Positions 48,227-60,700 of a stretch of DNA of 64,000 bases are shown one piece after another. Each line of letters starts with the position of its first letter. Positions within the stretch are counted from its first letter, which is position 1. Made by a program: the position numbers and the translations under genes. The notes below the pieces were generated by a model. It searched no databases and was not told the origin of the DNA. It saw only the letters and a list, made by a program, of their open reading frames with translations. Location of the stretch: positions 48,320-112,319 of the forward strand of contig QANU01005016.1 in the NCBI GenBank assembly GCA_003254905.1, written 5' to 3'. The stretch comes from Nissolia schottii (lineage: Eukaryota > Streptophyta > Magnoliopsida > Fabales > Fabaceae).

Positions 48227-51200
48227 TGAAACACCCTAGCTAGCTAGTCTACGCTTAAGTCGTAAACTCGCTTGCTAAGTTGTTATTTGCTTTGGTTGGG
48301 ATAATACTTAGTCCCAGTTAAGCATTTGAAAGTAGCGTCACTTAGAAAATACGGACCGATTTTAAACTTTATTTTATATACCTCATGGTATAAAGTAGAG
48401 CCTCGTATTAGTAGAACATGTAATGTGAAAAGTAACGTAACATGCTTAACTAACAATAAAGGAGATAATAGTTAATTAAACATAGTACCAACCATTGATC
48501 CATATCATATATTCACAAATAGATACACAAGTACTAACATAGCTGTCACGTACTTATAATTAACACAAAAGTAGTTCGATTATATAGATTCGCCTAACTA
48601 AAAGTCTATTCTTCTGCCCAATTTTTTGGGTGTTGCTCTTGCTCGTGATGCTCTCCTCTTTGCTCTACATCAAGTCCTGGAGTCATGAATTAGTGGGGTA
48701 ATAACATAGCGCTCTCAGTGGGAAACTGAGGGATATGGGGAACTTCTTATTCTCATTTATGATCCAGGCCGCTCAGGGGTCTCTAAGTGTCACAGTTATA
48801 CTATCTTCCTACTTATTATTAGTTTCTGCTAAGCCTGAGCAACTTTATCTAGATTACTAGGCGATCGGGGAAACTATTCTTCATTATCTACGTCATCTAA
48901 CTGTTAGTCTAGTTCCTAACTCATATATTGTCATACAAATCACATAGCCACACTACGGTATCAAAATCATAATCATTTTGTTGAAAATCATTTTACTCCT
49001 GCGGTATAAGGCACACTTTATTAGCGATTCTGCCCTCGTCCCTTACAGCGGCGGCCACATCGCTACAACCATACTTCCAGCCCGCATCGTGGCGGCTAGG
49101 TCGCGCTAACCTGAAGGGTCTCACCTGCAGGGTCTTGACCCCGTAATTCTCACCAACCATGATCGAGGTGACCATCAAAAGGATGGCGGTGGGGTCGGAC
49201 CTACAACTCGACCGGGACTAAAACCTTCCCCAAAAGCTGAACCATCAACCCTACAAGAGGGGGTTTTTCCCATCATCATCGTCATCAAGTGCACAGTTCA
49301 CGCAACAGTTCATATAAACACAACTCATCATCTTAAAGCATTGCATCATATATCACATCAAATAGCATAGAACTTCCACACATAACTCATAAACATTGAC
49401 CATATAATAACACATAAAATATAAACAAACCATACTAACATCTTAGCACCATTTAACGGATCCATGAATAATTGCAAGTAATCTAGGATATCTTTATTTT
49501 AAATGATGAAGTGCTGAATCTTCAGTCAGGCTGCTCAGTGCAGGTCCTAGACCGCTCAGCGCTACCTAACGAACTTCAGCCTAATTCTTGCAATTTCCCA
49601 TGTTCTGCATAGTTCCTCATATTCATTTCCAAAAGAGTTTCTTTTAACCTTTACCATCATTTTTAACACATGTAGATAACATAATTTCATGCTCAACATC
49701 TTCATGAACCTAGATAAATGTAAAATCCACAACTAACAAAACAGACGTCTGATTTCTGTCAGAGACTAGCGACTATAACCCGGAGAGGTTCAAGACCTTA
49801 ACCCTAGGTTTTTGGTAGCCTTAAGATCATTTTTCATGTCTTAAAACTCAGATTCTGAACCCCACTGCACGAAATTCCAATTTTGCCCCTTTTCCAAAAT
49901 TACCATTTCGCCCCCGTAATTGCCCTGTTTTCTTTGGAATTTTTGTTCTCAAAAACCCGATGGACTCAAGACTTGCCCTTAAGGTTTTTGATATTTCTAA
50001 ACCCATATTTCATGAAAACCAACCCAGTTTTTCAGCCGCAAGACATGAAATTCCCTTTTTGCCCTCTTTCTTAAGAACCCCGTTTCTCGCCTGTTTGCTG
50101 AGAAATTCATCGGGGACTCCAAAAATCATAAAACTTGACATCCCCACTCAATTTTTCGTGTAGAACTCAAAAATAAAATTAGTTTTTCATGATAAAAATC
50201 TCAGAATACAGTTCCTTATAAAATCATGTCATATGCCTATTTCCGTCTTAGGCTCTCCTAAATTCCGACAGAAATACAGACAGCACCAACAGATTTAGAC
50301 AATCATCCACAACATATATATATACCAAGGTCACATAAAAGGAATCCTAACCACAAATATATCTAACATAAAACATATCACAAACAACATCATACATCTT
50401 AAATCACATAGACAGTGATTATGTCGATTTACCTACGTTTATGCACTTGCTGCAGTCAGTTTGTGCAGTATCCCACCTTGCTTGGTTATGCCCAAGCTCT
50501 TAACCTTAGAATAGATGTATAAGAGAGCCCTCTAAGATGCTAGAAGAATTTGTGAGATTAGGGTTTAGGAAACTAGGATTAGGTTTTGCAAGGGAAAGTT
50601 TATAGGTTAAGGTTTGGACAGTGTAATGGCTGAATATATAAACAGACAGAGTTTGGCCAAGGCTTCTTATTTTTTCCTTGAAATTTTCAGCCAAGGGGCT
50701 ATTTATAGGCTTCTTGGACGAATTCCCTTTTCCAATTTTGCCCTTGGGGCAAAATTCCCAAAATGCCCTTATTTTGTCTTATGTTACATGTCATTTTCAT
50801 GAGTCACTATATGACTCACCATACTTTTGACTCCTTTGACCACACTTGGGCCATTCTTGGCCGTGTAGCCTCTTTGTGTCTTGTCCACTTTTTGTGGCCA
50901 AGAGTTAACGGCCTCCGGCAGATCGATTTTAATAAGGTTTTATCGTTTCCTATCCCGGTACTTTGCGTACGGTTATTCTAAAAATCTTCTGATCACATCC
51001 TTGTGATCTCCTAATTTTTTTAAAGAATAATGTAGGTTCATTTGAGGTGTTTGTGAATTCTCGTCTGTAGCCATACCTTTTACGGATACTTCGGACGCGC
51101 TGTTATATTCAGACGGCAGAAAGGCGTTGTTCTAGTGTCTGCAGAATTTTAAGAAATGAACAGAAATATTTCTACAGACAATTTGACCTACAAGCTTGTG

Positions 51201-51267
51201 TGAGACTTATTCCCCCTACTTAATTTATAGAATCTCTACTGAGGAAAAAGAGGGATGTTATAGATAG
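48222..51267 (-). mobile_element. Solo Tekay-like LTR, subfamily B, with target duplication GATAG
   Basis: The LTR is 48227-51262, TGAAACACCCTAGC on the left and AGGGATGTTATA on the right, flanked by GATAG at 48222-48226 and 51263-51267. On the minus strand: TATA box near 50703 (GCTATTTATAGG on plus), a possible donor at 50425 (ATTTACCTACG on plus), and two GCTCAGYGC words at 49530-49562. It is inserted in opposite orientation into the LTR that starts at 45152. Confidence 0.9.
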
Positions 51268-51710
51268 GATGTTTTGTATATACACGAAATGGGTAGTACC
51301 CATCCGCGGATATATAGTGTGGTAGGTAGGATGCACAACGGGTAGTTCCCGTCCGCACGGATATATATATATATCTGTGTGTGTGTGTGTGTGTGTTGTA
51401 TGACAAATGAAAGGTGTGAATATTTTACAAAAACTGCCTATTATAATACAAGGAAAACTATCTTTTTAACTGTGTGTATGTGCAAGTATGTGATGATTTT
51501 GGGCCCTTGTATATATATCCAGGTGAATGTATGTCAGCTATCTATAACTTGTACTTTATTGTTGGACGGCTAATTATACGCATGGCTCTACATTTCCTAG
51601 TATTATTAGTTGCAAAAAAGTGTTAAAACGGCCCATATTTTGAGTAAAACCCTACCTTGACAGGTATTAGAGAACGATGAGAGTTTGTACCACCAGAAGA
51701 AAACCACCTA
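49202..51710. repeat. 2.5-kb direct repeat, copy 1 (ends at N 51711)
   Basis: 49202-51710 is repeated nearly identically at 51712-54207, offset about 2,497-2,510. Differences are scattered single bases and small indels (about 28 bases missing in copy 2 near 52410). Copy 1 ends and copy 2 begins exactly at the single N. Confidence 0.95.
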
Positions 51711-51711
51711 N

Positions 51712-54207
51712 TACAACTCGACCGGGACTAAAACCTTCCCCAAAAGCTGAACCATCAACCCTACAAGAGGGGGTTTTTCCCATCATCATCGTCATCAAGT
51801 GCACAGTTCACGCAACAGTTCATATAAACACAACTCATCATCTTAAAGCATTGCATCATATATCACATCAAATAGCATAGAACTTCCACACATAACTCAT
51901 AAACATTGACCATATAATAACACATAAAATATAAACAAACCATACTAACATCTTAGCACCATTTAACGGATCCATGAATAATTGCAAGTAATCTAGGATA
52001 TCTTTATTTTAAATGATGAAGTGCTGAATCTTCAGTCAGGCTGCTCAGTGCAGGTCCTAGACCGCTCAGCGCTACCTAACGAACTTCAGCCTAATTCTTG
52101 CAATTTCCCATGTTCTGCATAGTTCCTCATATTCATTTCCAAAAGAGTTTCTTTTAACCTTTACCATCATTTTTAACACATGTAGATAACATAATTTCAT
52201 GCTCAACATCTTCATGAACCTAGATAAATGTAAAATCCACAACTAACGAAACAGACGTTTGATTTCTGTCAGAGACTAGCGACCATAACCCGGAGAGGTT
52301 CAAGATCTTACCCCTAGGTTTTTGGTAGCCTTAATATCATTTTTCATGTCTAAAAACTCAAATTCTGAACCCCACTGCACTAAATTCCAATTTTGACCCT
52401 TTTCCAAAATTAGTTTTCTTTGGAATTTTTGTTCTCAAAAACCCGACGGACTCAAGACTTGCCCTTAAGGTTTTTGATAGTTCTAAACCCATATTTCATG
52501 AAAACCAACCCAGTTTTTCAGCCGCACGACATGAAATTCCCTTTTTGCCCTCTTTCTTAAGAACCCCGTTTCTCGCCTGTTTGCTGAGAAATTCATCGGG
52601 GACTCCAAAAATCATAAAACTCGACATCCCCACTCAATTTTTCGTGTAGAACTCAAAAATAACATTAGTTTTCCATGATAAAAATCTCAGAATACAGTTC
52701 CTTATAAAATCATGTCATATGCCAATTTCCGTCTTAGGCTCTCCTAAATTCTGACAGAAATACAGACAGCACCAACAGATTTAGACAATCATCCACAACA
52801 TATATATATATACACACACCGAGGTCACATAAAAGGAATCCTAACCACAAATATATCTAACATAAAACATATCACAAACAGCATAATACATCTTAAATCA
52901 CATAGACAGTGATTATGTCGATTTACCCACGTTTATGCACTTGCTGCAGTCAGTTTGTGCAGTATCCCACCTTGCTTGGTTATGCCCAAGCTCTTAACCT
53001 TAGAATAGATGTATAAGAGAGCCCTCTAAGATGCTAGAAGAATTTGTGAGATTAGGGTTTAGGAAACTAGGATTAGGTTTTGCAAGGGAAAGTTTATAGG
53101 TTAAGGTTTGGACAGTGTAATGGCTGAATATATAAACGGACAGAGTTTGGCCAAGGCTTCTTATTTTTTCCTTGAAATTTTCAGCCAAGCGGGGTATTTA
53201 TAGGCTTCGTGGACGAATTCCCTTTTCCAATTTTGCCCTTGGGGCAAAATTCCCAAAATGCCCTTATTTTGTCTTATGTTACATGTCATTTTCATGAGTC
53301 ACTATATGACTCACCATACTTTTGACTCCTTTGACCACACTTGGGCCATTCTTGGCCGTGTAGCCTCTTTGTGTCTTGTCCACTTTTTGTGGCCAAGAGT
53401 TAACGGCCTCCGGCAGATCGATTTTAATAAGGTTTTATCGTTTCCTATCCCGGTACTTTGCGTACGGTTATTCTAAAAATCTTCTGATCACATCCTTGTG
53501 ATCTCCTAATTTTTTTAAAGAATAATGTAGGTTCATTTGAGGTGTTTGTGAATTCTCGTCTGTAGCCGTACCTTTTATGGATACTTCGAACGCGCTGTAA
53601 TATTCAGACGGTAGAAAAGGGGTTGTTCTAGTGTCTGCAGAATTTTAAGAAAATGAACAGAAATATTTCTACAGACAATTTGACCTACAAGCTTGTGTGA
53701 GACTTATTCCCCCTACTTAATTTATAGAATCTCTACTGAGGAAAAAGAGGGATGTTACAGATAGGATGTTTTGTATATACACGAAATGGGTAGTACCCAT
53801 CCGCGGATATATAGTGTGGTAGGTAGGATGCACAATGGGTAGTTCCCGTCCGCACGGATATATATATATATCTGTGTGTGTGTGTGTGTGTGTTGTATGA
53901 CAAATGAAAGGTGTGAATATTTTACAAAAACTGCCTATTATAATACAAGGAAAACTATCTTTTTAACTGTGTGTATGTGCAAGTATGTGATGATTTTGGG
54001 CCCTTGTATATATATCCAGGTGAATGTATGTCAGCTATCTATAACTTGTACTTTATTGTTGGACGGCTAATTATACGCATGGCTCTACATTTCCTAGTAT
54101 TATTAGTTGCAAAAAAGTGTTAAAACGGCCCATATTTTGAGTAAAACCCTACTTTGAAAGGTATTAGAGAACGATGAGAGTTTGTACCACCAGAAGAAAA
54201 CCACCTA
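51712..54207. repeat. 2.5-kb direct repeat, copy 2 (begins at N 51711)
   Basis: Contains a second copy of the LTR end (GGGATGTTACA at 53759) and of the GATAG flank (53760-53764). Only this copy continues into the true LTR end and primer site, so the outer LTR is complete only through copy 2. Confidence 0.95.
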
Positions 54208-54259
54208 TTTTGGAGGGCTTATGACTTAAGCACAAGCCAGCCAACTAGGGTGTTTCATT

Positions 54260-54271
54260 TGGTATTAGAGC
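54260..54271 (+). other. Initiator-Met-tRNA primer-binding site
   Basis: TGGTATTAGAGC lies two bases after the LTR end. It differs by one base from TGGTATCAGAGC, complementary to initiator tRNA-Met. This fixes the orientation and identifies the ~3-kb units in this window as LTRs. Confidence 0.8.
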
Positions 54272-55155
54272 AGTGGCCTAACGGAGCCTGAGGACTGAGC
54301 CGCACTATGCTTTCGAGCATGATTACGGTGCACGCTCGACGAGTTGAGATGTGCTAGCCTGATGTACGTCAGATTCTCTCGAGGCTGATCACCTCAAAGT
54401 ATTGCAGATGCCATCGGTCATGTCACCCGGAAGAGACAACCCACGATGCTACTTAAAATTGCAGGGTTTTGTAGGGATTAGATAGACGGAAAGTAGGGTA
54501 GACGACGAGAAACCCCAGGTCAACAGTGCCCAAGGGCCACCGGTGAGCAACGAACTAGAATGGATCAAGGGAATGGCAAGGACAGACCTCCCAGAGGTGG
54601 AAATGCAAGCAAATGAGGAGTGAGAAGCACTCAAACACTTAAAAGGGGGAATTTCTAGGGTTTATTCAAATGCCATTTTGGTCATTCAAATGCTTCGCCT
54701 AAATTGGGTACTCATTCGAATGAATGCAGAGCAATCATTCGAATGACTACACCAAAGATGCAGAAGTTGCATTCACACGGTCTCGGCAGGTTGTTGATGA
54801 CTATGTGTACTATATGTAAACTACATTCAATTGTGCAATTGTATTCCGGACCAAATGATTGTATATGTATCTATATATGTATGTTGTAAAATGTCTTGGA
54901 GATCTATTTTTGAGAACAGTAAAGCTTAAGTTTGAGAAGACTATCGCTCGTATCCCTATATAACTTCTTGAAGCGTATGGCTCTTAATTTACAAAATGAT
55001 AAGGAAAGGAAGAAGTTTCAAAACGGTTCGTATTTTCGAGTAGGAAATATTTGCCAAGCTAAAAGAAGGGGTTAGAAGTAATCCCAACCAAGGTAGATAA
55101 CAACCCTATGATCAGTGTTACAACTATAGCGTAAACTGAAAGTAGGGGTGTTACA
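54272..55155 (+). mobile_element. Collapsed remains of the Tekay-like element: leader plus decayed 3' LTR
   Basis: 54272-54650 is internal leader without a long frame. 54656-54750 returns to an ATTCGAATGA array, then the text jumps to LTR 3' sequence (54830-55155: TGTATTCCGGACCAAATG ... GGGGTGTTACA), so most of the element and of the 3' LTR is deleted. The flank ACAAC does not match the TTACA before 45152. Confidence 0.6.
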
Positions 55156-56566
55156 ACAACCACTAGCAATGAGTAACAGCAGCAACAACAATCAGGAGAC
55201 TCGACGCACCAAAGAGAATGGGAGAGAAAGAGAAATAGGGAATTGAATTGGGGTTTGGGGATTTATTATCAAAAGATATTTGTTAATAATAATAAAAAAT
55301 TATATGTAAAAGTTATTTTATTTATAATAAAAACATTATTAACGATAATATAAATTTAAGTACAAATATTTTATTTCCAATAAACATTTTTTAATTAGTT
55401 AATGAGTNGGGGATTAAGTTAGGGTTTGGGGATTTATTATCAAAAGGTATTTGTTAATAATAAAAAAAAATTATATGTAAAAGTTATTTTATTTATAATA
55501 AAAACATTATTAACGATAATATAAATTTAAGTACAAATATTTTATTTCCAATAAACATTTTTTAATTAGTTAATGAGTAGTTTACACCAAAATTTATTAT
55601 AATTTAGAGAAGTTAATTAGTAAGGTCATGTGAATTTGTGTTAGTGGTGTGAAGCGATTTAGTGGTAATATAGTTTAGTAAAATTGATTTGGGCGAAAAA
55701 TTTCACTCTAGAGAAATATGAGTGTGTTCTCAACTAGTTTTCTTTTATTAGTATAATACTTGTGTTTTACATAGACCCCTTTTGATATATGTGTTTGTAC
55801 GTTCATCTATAATAATAAATTTGAACATATAAAAATTAAGTGACAAATTTTTTCGTATGTGAGAGTAATTTTGAATAAAATATAGTAAAATTTATAGAGT
55901 TTTTCTCATAATAAATAAAGTTAAATAGTATTTGTTTTTGTTGTTAGGAAATTTCTAAAATTTGAATTTTAAATTTTTGAATGATGTTTATTTTAAATGC
56001 GAGAGAACGCTAAAATTTAAGATAAGAAATAATTAGTGGAAAGTTTAGAGAAATTTTAGCTGGGAATTTCTTTCCAAAAGTAGTGCTGAAAAAGCATCAA
56101 ACATTTAATTAATATAGATAACATAATTGTGTCAAGTCGACGAAGCTATGAATTGTATTTCATATTTTCTTTTTCATTTCTAAAGGTCTTGGTTTAAATT
56201 GAAATATAATTTTTAAATTTACTTTTCTAAAGTACAGGCTTATCATGATGTTCTATGTTTTTTTTGATAAAAACTTGAGTATAGAACAATTAAAATTAAC
56301 TTACCAAAAAAATAACTTAAATGAAAAATTATAGAATACAATTAGCATAAATATGCCTTTTTTTAACAAGCGCTATCGCATGCACAATTGTTAATACCAT
56401 ATGCACATGTGTTGATATTGTTCAAAACAAAGTTATTACTCATTGTACGAAATATGATAATTTTATCTTTCTCTCCATTATTATATGTTGACTCCATAGT
56501 GTTCGTCTATTCAAATAACACTACCGAAAGTAACAAGAGGTTAACTTTTGTCCAAAATATGGATCC
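55156..56566. other. AT-rich gene-free DNA with a 170-base repeat across an N
   Basis: 55237-55407 and 55409-55578 are near-identical copies separated only by the N at 55408. The remainder is AT-rich with no supported gene. Confidence 0.6.
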
Positions 56567-57219
56567 TAGGGCTGTCAAAATGAGTCCGGCCCGCGAGCTC
56601 GGCTTGTTTATCTGGTTAAATGGATGGGCTTTAGATAAAAAAATAGGCACAGGAAAATTTGAAAAAAAATGGTCTGAGTCGTTTAAGCTCACGGGCTAAA
56701 CGGGCCCGCCCGTGAATTTTTTTTTAAAAAAAACCAAAAGGTACCGGTAAGAGCTGTAGCATAACAATATTTCATTGGAATAGAAGAGTTATATAATTGA
56801 AATATATATATATANCTATTTGCATACCTATCCAAAATTAAAGATTTCGTAACCACAATAAAGAGATAAAGACTAAAAAATCACAAAGCCTTAATTTTTC
56901 TCTATTTATTACCATCGAAAATGGATCCTCAAATTTTACATAAATTATTTCTTTTTGATTAATTAATAGATAGATGATAAAAAATAATTAAAAATGACAT
57001 CGCATACTTATTCATAACTTTGTATTTAAATCATAAAAAATAGACCAAAATTTTAATTTTTTTAAAAAAATAAAAGGACTATCAGGCTGACCCGTTTAGG
57101 CCCGCGGACCGACCATAAACAAGCCAGATCCTTAAAATATGCATAATTATAGCCTGACCCATTTAGGTCCGCGGGCCTTAACGGGCCAGGCCAGCCCGTT
57201 TGACACTCCTAATGGATCC
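56559..57219. mobile_element. Nonautonomous hAT-type element with 8-bp target duplication ATGGATCC
   Basis: The element is 56567-57211. Ends TAGGGCTGTCAAAA and TTTGACACTCCTA form a terminal inverted repeat, flanked by ATGGATCC at 56559-56566 and 57212-57219. Subterminal GCCCGCGAGC / GGCCCGCGGAC / CGGGCCAGGCC words are typical of such elements. An N interrupts it at 56815. There is no transposase. Confidence 0.88.
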
Positions 57220-57237
57220 CTTGGTTTTAGTCATGAG

Positions 57238-57455
57238 TCTTGCTACATGTACACCAAAAAATATACACCATACATACACCCTATACTTATATACATAAAA
57301 TTTGTGTTTTAATGCCTGTAATGTTTGTGCACTTAATTAAGTATAATTGAGAATATCATCTATAAGTTTGTAATGTCTGTGCACTCATGAGAATAAAGTT
57401 TGTGCATTATTAATGGTGTATGTATGGATGTATAAAATTGGGTATACATGCATCA
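57238..57455. mobile_element. MITE copy 2 (same family as 17239-17453, inverted)
   Basis: TTGCTACATGTACACC at the left and GGGTATACATGCATCA at the right form degenerate terminal inverted repeats. The interior matches the reverse complement of 17239-17453 almost throughout (for example GAGAATATCATCTATAAG). It lies about 200 bases upstream of the TATA box of the BURP gene. Confidence 0.8.
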
Positions 57456-57662
57456 TTTTTGTTTAGTCATATGCTACCCCAAACTAGTCAATTAAATTCT
57501 CCTTCCCCTCTCATTCTTTCATTCTCTGCCCATCCGTCCCCTATCACATTAAAGAAACAAAATTCGTGGAGCGAGGGGCAGTTGAATTGAAGTCACTCAT
57601 AAAGCTACTTGATAAAATGAGTGGTCAGTTGCTACTAAATGAATCTACTAAGAAACCATTTA

Positions 57663-57676
57663 CTCTATATATAGGC
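57663..57676 (+). promoter_or_regulatory. Putative TATA box of the BURP gene
   Basis: CTCTATATATAGGC lies about 120 bases before the ATG at 57790. The spacing fits a plant core promoter with a leader of roughly 90 bases. Confidence 0.6.
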
Positions 57677-57789
57677 TGCAAGCCACTTTGCTCTCCACCA
57701 CTTCTCAACTTCTATCACTTGATCAGTACCTTTAATTCTACCATTTCCATCTCTAAGCGTTTGGTTTCAGATTCACAGACAGATCTAAT

Positions 57790-60700
57790 ATGGAGTTTCA
57801 TCTCTTTTCCGTCATTACTTTTCTCATTGTATGCTTCATCTTCACTCTCCCTCTGCCTCTCTCACTTTGTTCCTCGAATTCTTTGTTTGTTTACATTGTA
57901 AACTTCAAAGTCTGCACTTTTCTGTGAATATGTTTCTGTTATTATGGGATACTAAAAGTTCTACTGCCAAATGCAGCTCACGCTGGTGGCAACTAATGCT
58001 GCATTGCCTCCTCAACTCTACTGGAAGTCCATGCTTCCCACCACTCCAATGCCGAAAGCAATCGCGGATTTGTTACACCCTGGTCGGTAAAGTAGTTCAT
58101 AGGGTTCCTATATTAGCAAATTTCGTACTCATTTTACGAAAACTTTTTATACAAGCACTAGTGTACCGTGTCATTTTTAGGCACACAAGCATTAAAAGTG
58201 ACGGTTTTATGTGGCTTAGAGAAAGGAGGTTAAATATAAGTAAATACTTTTTCGAAAATCAAACTTTCGTTTGAGTAGAAACGTTATCTCCTAAAAACTT
58301 AGGAGATATCTCATTGTGTTCCTGAAGACAAGTTTTCTGAAAAATTAAATCTTTTTCAAAACGAAAGTAGACTTTCTTTTAAAGGATAGGAAACGTAAAT
58401 AGTGAGGAGAAGAAAAGAATATACACAAAATTTATTTTGGTTCGATTCTTAAGAGTGAGGAATCTACGTCCAGTTCTTCAAACACCCAAATCACTTTTCT
58501 TTCACAAAACCTTCAAGTACAAACATCAATGGCACCTTCCAAAAACCTCACAAAACAAACTTCCAAATACAAAGAAACTTGAAATAAAATCTCTCTCAAG
58601 CTCTTTGTTGCTCCCAAAAAATAAACTCTCAAATAACCAAATTTTTCTCACCAAACAACAAAATACGAAAATACAAATCAGATGATTGAAAAACCAATTC
58701 AGAATAGAAGATGTTTAGAGGAGGAGCACGTGAGGAAGTATATCAATGATAGGCTATTTCTCTCGTTTTTCTACACTGATGAATGATGGAGGGCGTTTCA
58801 TTTATAATTCACTTTGAGCAGATTCTTCAAGCTTGTTGCTTAAAATCATGTCCTTCATTCATGTCATATTTCCCTTTTCTTCTATGATTCTTGCTTGATA
58901 TAGCTTTGCTTTTCTTTTGGTTTCCATGATCTCATCTCTTCCTATTATTTCTGTTGATACTCTTTTATGGAGGCTTTTCCTCATGTCTTCCATTTTCTTT
59001 ATTTGCCCTTTTTTCCTTCTAATGACCATTGCAACATGTGTTTATTTTTCTTGCTTCCCTTTCCGAAGTTGTTTCCTTTTTCGTTTAGGAACTTTTAAGT
59101 ATAAAGCTATAATTGCAAACCTTTCTTAATTATGTTTTTTTTCTTTCTTCCTTCCATAAAAAAATGCACTCTAACGTTTTCCTTTTTCTCTACAATTTGC
59201 AGCGTGAAATCCGTTTTAGTCTTACTTTCTTCTGACAGAAAATTTTGCTTTCCTTTTGTCTCATTCTCTTTTCTTTCTTTTCATCTCTTCCTTCCTTTTC
59301 TGACAGTGGTAGCATGGGCTTTTGACCACAGGAAAAAATTTGTTTCCCAATGTTACTTTCCATGCATATGTCAATGTCAATCACTCTCCTTAATTGATTT
59401 TTCTTTTATTTTCTGTACCATTTCCTGGTGATGACAGCGTCACCTTTTCCTCCCTTTTTCAATTTGTTTTCCCAACTTTTGTCCTATACAACTTGGGACT
59501 TTTCTTTTCCTTATTTTATTCCTTACAGTTTTATTGCATTTCATCTCCTGCTCCCGTCCCAACCTTCTCGTTTCCTTTGTATTTTTCTTTCTTTATTTAA
59601 TGCTTTTGGACCTTTCCTTCTTGGGCTCAAATTTCTTGAATTAAAGACAAAGTAATTTCCTTGTTCTTATTTGTGCATTTGGGTCAGTTTATGAAACGTG
59701 GATGGGCTTGGTCCTTGCTTTTTATTTTTTACTGAAACACTTAACACACACATTAGTAAAGTTCACACAATATCTGTCATCAAATATAATAATTGCAAAT
59801 TCTAAATCAACAAAAAAAAGCATCAAATTCGACGAGACCAATAAATGAGTGAGCATTTAAAATAAAGTTAGTGATATTCATTTTTATTGTGAATGTGCCT
59901 AAAGATAAAGTGTTGGATTTATATTTAAGCAATAATTTCTCCTCATTTTATACATGGATAAGTGTACCAGAGGGCTACTCTTCGGTCCCTGGAGCTCCGT
60001 GGAAGGTCTTGGTCGGGTGGGTACCTGCAAGGACTCCGATGCCAAAGTCAGTACAGGTAGGAGATGAAGGTGTAAGAATGGAGATTAGAGTTCTGACCAT
60101 ACCTGAGTGCTTGGCCTCGCTTATGTACCTGTCAGGTGTTGATGATAGGTTTTGCTTCACGCCTCATTCTCCGCGGACAGACTGCTCCGGTCACTCCGAG
60201 ATATTGCCTGTGTGATGGGAGATGATCGTGCTGTGGAAAGGCAGGATGCGCGAATCGGATACGATTCATCCCAGGGATGGGCTTCCGGGTCCAGGCTGGC
60301 TCTAATGAGTCGAGTGGGTCGGATGAGTAACTTCCGCGGAATGGGCCGTATGGGCCCAGTCCACAACAATAAGGAACTTACTTCTAATTGCCTAATTTAA
60401 AGCTCTATTAAAAAAAGTTACAATAATTCTTTCACCCCGGAGAATTAATTCTTGTGTGATATGGAGTGTCACATTATATACGTTCTATATCATTCTATAG
60501 CGTACAGTGAATTGACATTTCTGCATCCTCGTTAGAGGACACACTTAAAGCTAAAATTTCTCGCTTGGCGTACCTCTTCTAAACAACCTTACCTTCCTAG
60601 TCATCAACACAAAAATTTACACATGACAATATCATTTGAGATAGTAGAAGTACGTATCTATCCTATGGCACACAAGAAAAACCCCACCATTTTCTCTTCC

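Larger units (their letters stand above)
45152..54257 (+). mobile_element. Tekay-like 5' LTR, subfamily A, split by a nested reverse LTR and a duplication
   Basis: Starts TGTAACATCCCGAATTTTCCC at 45152 and ends AGGGTGTTTCA at 54257, followed by TT and a Met-tRNA primer site at 54260, so this is a 5' LTR. Landmarks: TATA CTATAAATAGCC (45672), CGGTTACGTTACCGG (45752), AATGTGGGTAACCCTAAG (45851), ATTCGAATGA array 46100-46290, GGGCATAGGCCTGG repeats 46620-46750, an AT-rich unique insert about 46925-47145, and 47200-47690 homologous to 2630-3060. The LTR is interrupted at 48227-51262 by an opposite solo LTR and carries the 2.5-kb repeat across the N at 51711. Confidence 0.8.

Noticed and set aside
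55156..55240. Continuation of the MULE-like gene after the element (ACTAGCAATGAG then CAG/CAA repeats)
   Set aside because: A stop codon interrupts it, no target duplication links the two sides, and the peptide is low-complexity.
58437..58685. 82-codon Lys/Asn-rich frame
   Set aside because: Low-complexity AT-rich intron text with no domain.
59871..60400. Two plus-strand frames in BURP intron 2
   Set aside because: Lie within a spliced intron, overlap each other in different frames, and match no domain; more likely transposon-derived sequence.
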